Below the pieces are notes generated by a model that worked only from the letters and a program-made list of their open reading frames with translations, was not told the origin of the DNA and did not search any database. From assembly GCA_041658205.1 (NCBI GenBank), contig JBBAAO010000001.1, positions 434,001 to 498,000 of the forward strand: 64,000 nt of DNA, given 5' to 3'. Positions 8,991 to 19,100 of the stretch are shown here, piece by piece (positions within the stretch are counted from its first letter, which is position 1; each line of letters begins with the position of its first letter). This DNA comes from Bacteroidota bacterium. GTDB taxonomy: Bacteria; Bacteroidota; Ignavibacteria; UBA10030; UBA8401. The translations under genes and the position numbers were made by a program.

Positions 8991-10928
8991 ATGAACACTC
9001 TTCTACGTTTTTGTTCGGCAGTTTTCTTTTTGGTTACGTTCATGACGTTATCCATTGCTCAAAACCGCGGATTCCAAGTGAGTACTCCGGAAGGAGAGCA
9101 AAATGGTGAAGACGAAATCGGAACGTACTATGCGTTATTGATCGCGACGCAGGAATATTCCGATCCCAGCATTAATCCATTGGCGGAACCGGTGAACGAT
9201 GCGACAAAATTAAAAAAGGTGTTACAGGATAACTACGGATTTGCCGAAGACAATATTACCTTTTTGAAAAATCCGAAACGACGCGATATTTATTCCACGC
9301 TCGAAGCGTACGTTGACAAGATCTCCGAAAAAGATAATCTCTTAATTTTTTATGCCGGTCACGGATACTTCGATGAGAAACGCGGACAAGGATACTGGCT
9401 TCCTTCCGATGCACAACAAAAAGTTCGCGATATGTGGATCTCCAACGGCGACATTCGCGATTATCTGAAAGGGATCAAAGCAAAACATACCATGCTCATT
9501 AGTGATGCATGTTTCTCCGGAGGTATTTTCCGGACGCGCGATGCATTCTCCAACGCAAATGTTGCGATGCAGGAACTGATCAAGACACCAAGCCGACGAG
9601 CGATGACGAGCGGAACATTAAAAGTTGTACCGGATAAAAGCGTCTTTGTTGAATTTTTGATTAAAAAATTATCTGAAAATAAAGATGCCTTCCTGAATGC
9701 ACAAAAATTATTTGCCAGTATTCAAGAACCGGTGGTAAATAACAGTCCGAACAGACAAATGCCACAATATGGTGTGATTCAGGAAGTGGGAGATGAAGGG
9801 GGCGATTTTGTATTCGCGCGCATTGGGGCTTCCTCTGCTCAATACTCCGATCTGATCATTAATACCGGTATGGTACAGGATGTTGATGTATTCTTGAATG
9901 GAAAATCGATAGGCAAAGCATCACCCACATTGCGAATTCCGAAAGTAAAATTTGGAAGCGCAGAGATTGAAGTACGAAAGACAGGATATAAAAGTGCAAA
10001 ATCGACTATTCAAATTGCATCGGCGGAAGAAAAAAATATTGATCTCACGATGGAACAGATCAGGTTGTCGGGATTGAATATCGGATCATCCGTTCAGGTG
10101 GATGGGAAAGTAACCTTAAACGGGAAACCGATTGGTGAATTAACCGAATCAAAAACTATTCTCACTCTAAATGATGTTCCATGGGGCGAGTATACCGTGG
10201 AGGTGAATGCTGAGGGATACAAACCGTTCCGTGAAAAAATTGTTCTGAGTGAATTCAAACGGTACGATGTGCTGGCAAAACTAAAACCTGCAACAGCTTT
10301 GCTTGCATTGAATGGAAAAGTAAAATCAAAAATATTCCTCAATGATCAGTTTTTCGGTGATGCTCCTGCGAAAAATGTTGAGATTCCAATTGGGCATCAT
10401 ACGCTCCTTGTTACTCGAGCAGGTTATGAAGAATTCGAACAATCCTTCAGCGCTCGTCCTGACCAATCATTAAAGATCGATTATCAGCTTGTTCCGAAAA
10501 CTGCTTCAAGCGCCATGGTGAAGTCCATGATGTTTCCCGGTGGCGGTCAGTTTTATCAAGAACGGGATGGGATGGGATATTTCATTCGTGTATCATTTCT
10601 TGCCGCTGCTGGAGGTGCTCTCTTCACTGTGAATAATGTGAATGGAAAAACCGATAAATTTAATACCGCAACACTATTATATAAAAAAGAGACAATTCCA
10701 TTATTAATTCCGGCGAAAAAGGCTGCGTTAGTGAAGGCATACGATGATCTTCAAAACGCGAAAGATCAGCGGATGCTTGCACTTTCTGCACTTGCGGGGA
10801 CTTATCTCTATAACATTCTTGATGTCTACTTGTTTGAACCGGATTGGAATTCCACTCCGGATAATCTTTCGCTGCATGTTGTTCCGCAACAGAGTGGCGG
10901 TCAGGTGATGGCATCAATTTCCTGGTAA
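8991..10928 (+). CDS. Exported caspase-family protease with PEGA repeats
   Basis: A 645-residue protein opening with a signal peptide (to about residue 24). A caspase/peptidase C14 domain (about 42-265) has both catalytic residues: His124 in FYAGHGYF and Cys174 in ISDACFSGG. The acidic pocket motif after the Cys is followed by GIFRTRD. Three PEGA-type surface repeats follow between about 285 and 500 (for example DVFLNGKSIGKASPTLRI and VTLNGKPIGELTES). A C-terminal DUF5683-like part starts at about 504 (MVKSMMFPGGGQFYQERDGMGYF) and contains a hydrophobic segment. Caspase domains of this kind cleave after basic residues in known bacterial cases; the substrate here is unknown. A likely terminator follows at 10948-10990. 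Related caspase proteins often carry DUF4384, which is found separately at 21604 in this locus. Confidence 0.9.
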   Translation: MNTLLRFCSAVFFLVTFMTLSIAQNRGFQVSTPEGEQNGEDEIGTYYALLIATQEYSDPSINPLAEPVNDATKLKKVLQDNYGFAEDNITFLKNPKRRDIYSTLEAYVDKISEKDNLLIFYAGHGYFDEKRGQGYWLPSDAQQKVRDMWISNGDIRDYLKGIKAKHTMLISDACFSGGIFRTRDAFSNANVAMQELIKTPSRRAMTSGTLKVVPDKSVFVEFLIKKLSENKDAFLNAQKLFASIQEPVVNNSPNRQMPQYGVIQEVGDEGGDFVFARIGASSAQYSDLIINTGMVQDVDVFLNGKSIGKASPTLRIPKVKFGSAEIEVRKTGYKSAKSTIQIASAEEKNIDLTMEQIRLSGLNIGSSVQVDGKVTLNGKPIGELTESKTILTLNDVPWGEYTVEVNAEGYKPFREKIVLSEFKRYDVLAKLKPATALLALNGKVKSKIFLNDQFFGDAPAKNVEIPIGHHTLLVTRAGYEEFEQSFSARPDQSLKIDYQLVPKTASSAMVKSMMFPGGGQFYQERDGMGYFIRVSFLAAAGGALFTVNNVNGKTDKFNTATLLYKKETIPLLIPAKKAALVKAYDDLQNAKDQRMLALSALAGTYLYNILDVYLFEPDWNSTPDNLSLHVVPQQSGGQVMASISW

Positions 10929-10947
10929 CTCCTCTTAGTACATTTTG

Positions 10948-10990
10948 CATTTCTCATTCTGCGTAAACGGGGTGAGAAATGTCAGTTTTT
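10948..10990 (+). terminator. Rho-independent terminator after caspase/PEGA gene
   Basis: A perfect 9-bp stem (CATTTCTCA at 10948-10956, TGAGAAATG at 10973-10981) with a 16-nt loop is followed by TCAGTTTTT. The large loop is unusual but the stem and T run fit a terminator 20 nt after the stop codon. Confidence 0.65.
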
Positions 10991-11093
10991 ATTAAAGAAT
11001 CAATGTTCAAAAATTCTTGACTCCTGTATCGTTGGAAACAAGAAAATGATCGTGGTAAATAAGTTTGTCACATTTTATTTATAAAGGTAAACA

Positions 11094-11921
11094 ATGAAGT
11101 TCACATCAATTCTCCTCTTCGCATTCGTTTGCACGCTCTTTTTTAGCTGCGAAAAAGAGCAGGATCTTTCCTCTATTAATAATGCGATTGATCCTTCCAG
11201 CAAAGATTACATTAAACCTGTCACCACCTTCGGCGGAACATTGAATGACGGTATGACTATTTCCGTTTCGTCGGTGACAGTAGCTTTCACCGGTACACGC
11301 GATGTTATAGCATTCCAATATGCATTGGATGGCGGAGCATGGTCACCCGATTTTTCGGAAGGACAATTGACCGTATCGGATCTTGATGAAGGATCACATA
11401 CCGTTTCTGTCCGGGCAAAACATAAGGATGGAACATACGAGGAGAATCCGCCAAAAAGGACATTTATCGTTAACGCCATTCCGGCACAATCCATTTGGTT
11501 CTATCCCAGAGCGCTGAAAGTGTCGACCGGACAAACAATAACTTACCAGATTCGCGGCGAGGAGATTAGCAGTGTTGCCGGTGCAAAACTGACATTCACC
11601 TACGATCCATCCCAAATTGAAATTGTCTCTGCAAACGATCTTACCGGCTCACTCTTTAAAAAGAACGGACTTGATGCAACAGTGCAGTTACTGACCCCAT
11701 CGAGTGGTAAAATGGTGATTAATCTTGCATTGCTGGCACAGCAAAAAGGAGTAGCAAAACAGGTAACTGGGAGCGATGTGATACTTTCCTTATCTATCCG
11801 TGCAAAAGTCAAAGCCGATGCAATCATTACCTTTGTGAAAGCAGAATCTTCATTGCGCGATTCGAACAATGTTCCCCTCGGGTTAAATGAGATGGTGAAT
11901 GGGAAATTGGTAATACAATAG
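11094..11921 (+). CDS. Cohesin-domain lipoprotein
   Basis: A 275-residue lipoprotein. The signal peptide ends in a lipobox, LFFSC, with the lipidated Cys19, so the protein should be anchored in a membrane, probably the outer one. Residues about 45-130 form an Ig/FN3-like domain (IAFQYALDGGAWSPDF, SVRAKHKDGTYEENPP). Residues about 140-275 look like a cohesin: VSTGQTITYQIRGEE, then AGAKLTFTYDPSQIEIVSA, and a late segment with SLRDSNNVPL. Cohesins bind dockerin modules. A dockerin-like segment is present near the C-terminus of the giant protein at 13116, which makes this a possible surface receptor for it. The pairing is inference. It is followed after 115 nt by the beta-helix gene. Confidence 0.8.
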   Translation: MKFTSILLFAFVCTLFFSCEKEQDLSSINNAIDPSSKDYIKPVTTFGGTLNDGMTISVSSVTVAFTGTRDVIAFQYALDGGAWSPDFSEGQLTVSDLDEGSHTVSVRAKHKDGTYEENPPKRTFIVNAIPAQSIWFYPRALKVSTGQTITYQIRGEEISSVAGAKLTFTYDPSQIEIVSANDLTGSLFKKNGLDATVQLLTPSSGKMVINLALLAQQKGVAKQVTGSDVILSLSIRAKVKADAIITFVKAESSLRDSNNVPLGLNEMVNGKLVIQ

Positions 11922-12036
11922 AAAAGCAATTGAGAATTGATAATGGATAATTGAGAATAAATGTAATTACGCAGGCACTTTTTCACGAGCGACAAAAGTT
12001 TAAATATTTTATCAATCAAGTTATAAGGAATATCAG

Positions 12037-13086
12037 ATGAAATCACGTTTTCTTTTTTTATTAGTAATGCTCTCATTACTGTCTGTCGGTTCTTATGCAA
12101 AAATTTGGATTGTGAATAATAATGTTGGGCAATCATCGGATTTTACGACACTGGAATCCGCAGTTGCAGGTGCAACTGCTGGTGATACACTCTATCTCAT
12201 TGGATCAACGACAGGATATTCTGGATGGGGAACCGGTCCATACATTACCATTGATAAAAAACTGACACTTATTGGACCTGGATATTTTCTTTCATCTGTT
12301 GCAAGCACAATAACAAATTCCTCCTTTATTGTTGATGCACTTTACATAACGTCAAATGCAGGCGGAACAACGGTGATGGGTATCGTTTTCAATAATTATA
12401 TTCTTATCTCTGCAAACAATGTTCTGTTTAAGAGAAATTCTGGTATAACAAGTACTGCCAGACCAATTCGAATTGGGCAAGCGCCAAACGGTGGAACTTC
12501 TGCAATTTCTAACGTTATAGTGACACAAAATTATATTTACAATTCGTCAAGTGTTTCAGCAATTGACGTGACATCTGGATGTAATAATATCACTGTTTCA
12601 AATAATTATATCCAACAAGGAGTTGCAGTTGCTGATCCTGTTTATTCGCCGAATGCTACAGTTGATATACGCAACAATATATTGTGGGGGGCAAGTCAAA
12701 TGCGGTTGGGAGCGGGAGTATTGGAAAATAATATCATCACAACATCATCAATTTCAACAGGTACATCGATTGCTCGAAATAATATCTGCGATGGAAGTCC
12801 ACTTCCATCAGGTAATAACAATAAGCTAAATATCGATTTAAGCACTGTTTTAGTAAATAATCTCGCAGTTTATAGTTCAGGTGATTCTTGGATGCAGTTG
12901 AAATCAGGTTCTCCTGCTCTTGCCGCTGGTTCTAACGGCGAAGATTGCGGCGTGTTTGGTGGGAGCGATCCATATGTCCTTTCCGGTCTTCCACCTATAC
13001 CTCTTGTTTATTTCTTTAGTGCATCTTCTTCCGGGTCAAATTCTTCAGGGTTACCAGTAACAATTAAAGTGCAAGGGAAAAATTAA
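12037..13086 (+). CDS. Exported right-handed beta-helix protein
   Basis: A 349-residue protein from ATG 12037, with AAGGA at 12025-12029 as ribosome site. A signal peptide (MKSRFLFLLVMLSLLSVGSYA) precedes KIWIVNNN and FTTLESAVAGATAGDTLYLIG, the usual opening of pectate-lyase-like parallel beta-helices. The body has short Asn/Thr/Ser-rich coils with repeated YI, NNI and VT patterns (NITVSNNYIQQG, VDIRNNILWG). No lyase catalytic signature is recognisable, so it may be adhesive or carbohydrate binding. It has no T9SS sorting domain and ends in a Ser/Gly-rich tail. It lies 29 nt before the giant T9SS gene and is probably co-transcribed with it. Confidence 0.8.
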   Translation: MKSRFLFLLVMLSLLSVGSYAKIWIVNNNVGQSSDFTTLESAVAGATAGDTLYLIGSTTGYSGWGTGPYITIDKKLTLIGPGYFLSSVASTITNSSFIVDALYITSNAGGTTVMGIVFNNYILISANNVLFKRNSGITSTARPIRIGQAPNGGTSAISNVIVTQNYIYNSSSVSAIDVTSGCNNITVSNNYIQQGVAVADPVYSPNATVDIRNNILWGASQMRLGAGVLENNIITTSSISTGTSIARNNICDGSPLPSGNNNKLNIDLSTVLVNNLAVYSSGDSWMQLKSGSPALAAGSNGEDCGVFGGSDPYVLSGLPPIPLVYFFSASSSGSNSSGLPVTIKVQGKN

Positions 13087-13115
13087 TCTCACTGAAATTT
13101 GTTAACGATAATAGT

Positions 13116-16100
13116 ATGATTATGAGACTTTTCAAGACTTTCCTTTTTCTCCTTCTATTCAACATTTGCGTGAATGCTCAACAAATCACCAAAGTAGAAT
13201 ATTTTATCGACACCGATCCGGGCTTTGGCAGTGGAACGAGCGTTACAATTACGAGCGCTAATAATCTGACAAAAAATTTTACCGCAAGTCTTACAGGTGT
13301 GGCCGAAGGGATACATGTGTTATATATTCGGGCGATGGATGAGAACGGGCATTGGGGAATTCCTGTCTCAAAGCCTTTTATTCTTCAAAATATTGCTTCC
13401 AATCCAAATATTACGAGGATAGAATATTATTTTAACACCGACCCGGGATATGGAAATGGTACCGCAGTAACAATTTCATCCGCAAATGATGCGACAGGAT
13501 CTTTTACTGCGGATATCAGCGGACTCGCTGCCGGTTCACATAAACTCTTTGTCCGGGCGAAAGATTCCAATAATAAATGGAGTGTGGTGATTGAGAAGTC
13601 GTTTACAAAAAGTACTGTGATTCCAACAACTCCAAGCGGATTAGTCGTAACAGATACGACCGGAGGAAATGTCACAATTAAATGGAGTAAGAATACAAAT
13701 ATCGATTTTGCAAAATACCGGATTTACTTCAGTACATCGCAAGATCCGACAACATTAGTTGACAGTATGCTCACTGCCGGTGATACATCCAAAACATTTA
13801 CAAACATTCAACTGCAAACATTTTACTATGTTCGTATTACAGCAGTCAACACAGCGAATGCAGTAAGCAATTATTCTAATAATCTTACCATACGCAGAGG
13901 TTCTTCGGTTCCTTCCATCACTTCTTTTGCACCCCTCTTTGGTAAGCCTGGCGATACCATCACGATTTCAGGTACTGGATTTAGCGCAACTCAGGCGAGC
14001 AATATCGTCTATTTTGGCGCAGTGAAAGCAAGCGTCGCCAGTTCATCGCTTTCCGATATTAAAGTAACCGTCCCATTTGGGGCCACGTTTGGTCCCATTA
14101 CAGTGACGGTGAATGGTCTTACCGTTGCTTCTATGCGCACGTTTACACCGACCTTTTTAGGGACACAGAGTTTTAATGCGACCTCGTTCGCAGCGGGGGT
14201 GACGGTTACCAGTGGAGCGACAACGGGAGCCGGGTTCATTCACAATTCAATCTCAGCAGATATTGATGGAGATGGGAATACCGATGTTGCTATCGTTGAA
14301 GCAGCATCGAGTATTTTTTCAGTTTTTCGCAACAAGCTTACAGGAACTGGTACGTTCACTACAGGTTCGCTTGATGCGAAGGTATCGTTCAATACGGGAT
14401 CGCACCCGTATGGAATAGCATCAGGCGATCTGAACGGGGACGGAAAGGTTGATATTGCTGTCGTTAGCTATAATGATAAAACAGTATCGGCGTATCTGAA
14501 CGAATCGACACTGGGACAGGTCCAGTTTTCTAACCCGCTGACAGTTTCAACACCGATAAATCCAATTACCGTAGCAATCGGAGATATTGACGGAGACGGG
14601 AAGCAGGATATGGTAGTGGGTACACTTGGTACATTGATTTCGGTTTACAGAAACACCAGCACATCCGGAGCATTGTCATTCGCTCCTCGTGTGGACGCGA
14701 CGGCAGGATCCGAGGTCGAATATGGGAATATTGCACTCGGAGATGTGGATGGAGACGGGAAGATCGACATTGTGATGTCTTCGCCTGTTGCTAATACATC
14801 TGGTAATATCTCCATTGTTCCCAACAACAGCACACCGGGAGCGATTGTGCTGGGGACAAAAGTGGACTTCGCCGGTCCCAATTCCAATAGCTCAAAGAGT
14901 GTCGTTTTGGGTGATGCTAATGGTGATGGTAAACTGGATATGTTCTCCGCGGGTCCTGGTGGACTCTATATCTATCGAAATATCTCCACGACACCCGGCA
15001 CGATATCAGTGAGCACATTCCAGGCTGGGGTCATCATAGGTGTAGGAACAAGCGCGTCACTGGTGATGAGCGATATGGATGGTGACGCGAAGCCGGATTT
15101 GATTATAGGCGGCGTATATATCATGAAGAACAAGATTGCCAGCAGCAACTCGAGTTTTAGTACCAACTCATTCGAATCATCGCCGAATTATACGCCGACC
15201 ATCACCTATTCAATATCGCTGGGTGATTTTAATAACGATGGGCGAATGGATATCATGTCGGCCACCGGCACAGCAAATGATCTCCAAATACATAGAAATA
15301 CTCTTGCCTATGTTCCTGTCCCAACACCGATCTCACCAATGAATGGATCGAACGAACGGAACCCGGTGGTGTTCAACTGGTCCTCATCCACGGCAGCAAC
15401 AAGTTACCGTATTCAAGTAGGAACCGACAGCAGTTTTGTATCACCGACATTTGATACCACTACAGCATTAACAACAGTTACCATAAACAATCTTACTGCC
15501 AACACGAAGTATTTCTGGCGCGCAAGAGCCATCAACAGTATTGGAAACACAAATTACTCTGCAGCGCAAGGGTTCACGCCAAGGGATATTCCTACGATCA
15601 CTTCATTCACTCCAACCTCCGCAAAACCAGGCGACGTTATCACGATCACTGGAACTAACTTTAATGTTGTAACAACAAACAATAAAGTGATCTTTGGCGC
15701 GGTATCGGTAACACCGTCCAGCGGCAGCGCAGCAACGCTCACTGTGACTGTGCCGTATGGCGCAACTCTTGGAGCAATTACTGTCACAGATACAGCAACA
15801 AGACTCACCGCAACATCGAAGTCATTCTTCACGCCGACCTTTCTTGGTGTTCAGAGTTTTGATGCGAACTCATTCGCAGCGGGGGTGACTGTTACCAGCG
15901 CAGCAACCAGTGGCGGCGGATTACTCTATGGCTCAACATCTGCAGATTTTGACGGAGACGGGAAGACGGATATTGCTATCGGCGATTATAATGCGAGCAA
16001 TTTTTTATTGTATCGCAATAATCATACTGGAACCGGAGCATTTTCTGTCGGTTCATTTGATGCGAAGATAACAGTCAACACGGTGTCTGGTCCGTATGGT

Positions 16101-19100
16101 ATGGCCAGCGGAGATTTGAACGGAGACGGGAAGATAGATATCGCAGTAAATAATTTTACTGATAAGACAGTATCAGCCTATCTGAACGAGTCAACTCCGG
16201 GCACGGTACAGTTCGCCAGTCCGGTGACGATGGCGGTATCGGCAACCGGCAGTCCTAACTCATTGAGGATCGGTGATATCGACGGAGATGGGAAGAATGA
16301 TATTGTTGTGTTGAGCACAAGCGCGGTCATATCGGTTCTTCGCAACACCACAGCCGGCGGAACGCTCTCCTTCGCTCCGAAGGTAGAGGCAACGGCATCG
16401 ACCAGTAGCAACTCGCCGGGGAATGTTGTGTTGGGAGATATCGATAGTGATGGGAAGCTAGATATTATCGCGTCTTGCCCGACCACAAACACATTCGGGA
16501 GTGTGAGTGTTCTTCTGAATACAAGCACACCCGGAACGGTCTCATTGGCCGCAAAAGTTGAGTTCAGCAGTACTAATAGCGGTAACTCGGACAAAGTTGT
16601 TGTTGGTGATGCGAACGGAGACGGGAAGTTGGATATCTTTACCGTTGGCGTCTCTGGTGTTAACGCCTACCGTAATACCACGACCACACCGGGAAGTCTC
16701 ACGTTCCAGACAGCAGTATTGATCTCGTCAGCATCATCCGTGCTAGGGATAAACGATATGGACGGAGACGGGAAGCCGGATCTGATTGTGGGCCCAGTAA
16801 CGATCTTCAGGAATAAGATCGTCAGCAGCGGATCGAGCTTCAGCGTAAACTCATTCGAAGCGTCGCCGCAATATCAACCGACGGTATCATATTCAATGTC
16901 GCTGGGTGATTTTAATAATGACGGACGAACCGATATCCTGTCGGCAACGGGAACGGTAAATGACCTCATGATCCTGAGAAATACAATAACCCTAAATTCT
17001 CCTCCGGTTATTCCAATCTTTGTTTCTGCATTGTCAGGCGACGCAAAAGTTACCATTAAATGGAATAAAGTCTCAGACAAAGACATTCTCCGCTACCGCA
17101 TCTTTGCCGATACATCAGCCATTCCCCTAAAGCAGATCGATTCCACTATTGCCGGAAATCAAAATGATACATCGCGGGTAATTTCCGGCCTTATCAATTA
17201 TCAAAAATATTATTTTCGCGTTGCCGCCGTCGATAGTGTCGGTCAACAGGGAGAATACAGTCAAATACTTTCTGCAACACCGACTGGTCTGTTTGCCGGT
17301 GAATATTTTGTTGATGCAAATACCTCAATGATTCTTCACATGAACGAATTAAATGGGACATCCGTTACAGATTCAACATCATTGAGTAACAATGGAATAG
17401 CAACGGGAACGACAATTGTTACAGGACGATTTGGCAGAGCACGAAACTTTAATGGGACGAGCGATGAAATTACAGTTGCAAATTCAGCGTCTCTTAATTT
17501 TACTTCTACCGATCCTTTAACAATAGAAGCGTGGGTCTATCGGACCGGCAATCCCATTTCTGGAAGTATGCATATCCTTGGTAAAAGAGTAGGAACGTCT
17601 GATCAGATAAATTACCAACTTGTATGGGAAAGCGGCAAAGGGTATGTCTTTAACGCAAAAAAAAATAGTATCCTCTCTGAAGTGAAATCCGATACCGTTT
17701 TTGCACCGATGAATAAATGGACTCACGTTGTCGGGTCATTCGACGGAACAACGTTACGGATGTATGTGAATGGGAGACTGTTGAGTTCGGCAGCAGGAAA
17801 CATTGGTGATGCAAACACTGCCGATCTGAAAATTGGAACGTCAGGCACAATGGCTGAACGGTGGCAAGGTTTGATCGATGAAGTGAGAATTTCCAAGATC
17901 GCAAGAGCTCCACAATCGTTTAATCTCCAAGCTCCTCCCGTCAATATAACGGCAACATTAGGTAATACGAATATCTCGCTCTCATGGCAAGAGGGTGGTG
18001 GACAAGTTGCATTGACTCGATACAAAATTTACCGAGGATCGGATTCGTCGAACGTTGTGCTGATTGATTCCACAATACAAACAAATTTCACCAGTGTTAA
18101 TTTAGAATCAGGGAAACGATATTACTATCGATTAAGCTCCGTGGATATTACAGGATTTGAAAGTGAAAAAAGTTATGCCGCATTATTTATCACCAAATTA
18201 TATGCCCCGGCTCTTTCTTCACAAGCAATACAGAAAACTCGTGCAACACTTATTTGGAAAAGTATCGCAAATGCTGTTTCCTATTCCATTTATCGAGGTG
18301 CTGACAGTGTAACAACTGCGCTCATAGGAACGGTATCGGACACACTGCACATCGATTCAACGTTGAGTCCTTCAGGAAAATATTTTTACAAAGTAGGCGC
18401 AAAGACAGCGTTTAATGCAACAGGTGATACAAGTTTTGCGATAAAAGTAATAGCAAAACCAGAAACGCCTGTTTCTTTAAGTGCATCGCAGATTAAAGAT
18501 ACCCGAATTAAAATTCAATGGTCAAGCGGAGGTGGTACACCAACAAAATATATCATTTACCGGAGTCTGGACGGATCCGAGTTTTCAATCCTAGGGACAT
18601 CGGCGCAGCCGGTTTTTATTGATTCCGGTTTAACAGAATCAACAAATTATTATTATCGCATTTCGGCACTAAACGAAATAAACGATTCGAGTGCTTGGAG
18701 CAATGTATTACAAATAAAGACTACTCGAACGTTACCAAAAATTACAGCACTCACTCCGATTGCTACTGTTCCTTCAACAAAATTCGGCACTGTTGCAATT
18801 CGATATACGGTATCGTTAGGAACCGCTGATACTGTTTCACTTACCGGTTATTATTCTACCGATAGCGGTAAGACGTACGTGAAAACAAGTAACATTTCGG
18901 GAAAAATTAACCTTATCATTTCGGCATTACAGGATACAGTCTATTGGAACACAAAAATCGATTTGCCAAATCAAGAATTGACTTCAGTGAAATTCTATAT
19001 CAGTCCGACAGGACTTGGCGGCATCGGTGATTCAGTGGTAACGCCGATATTTTCGGTTGACAATAAAACACCGCAATTTGCAGGGGCAACTGTTGCAATT

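Noticed and set aside
11600..12136. 178-codon minus-strand frame between the cohesin and beta-helix genes
   Set aside because: Mostly antisense to the two plus-strand genes, which have signal peptides and ribosome sites.
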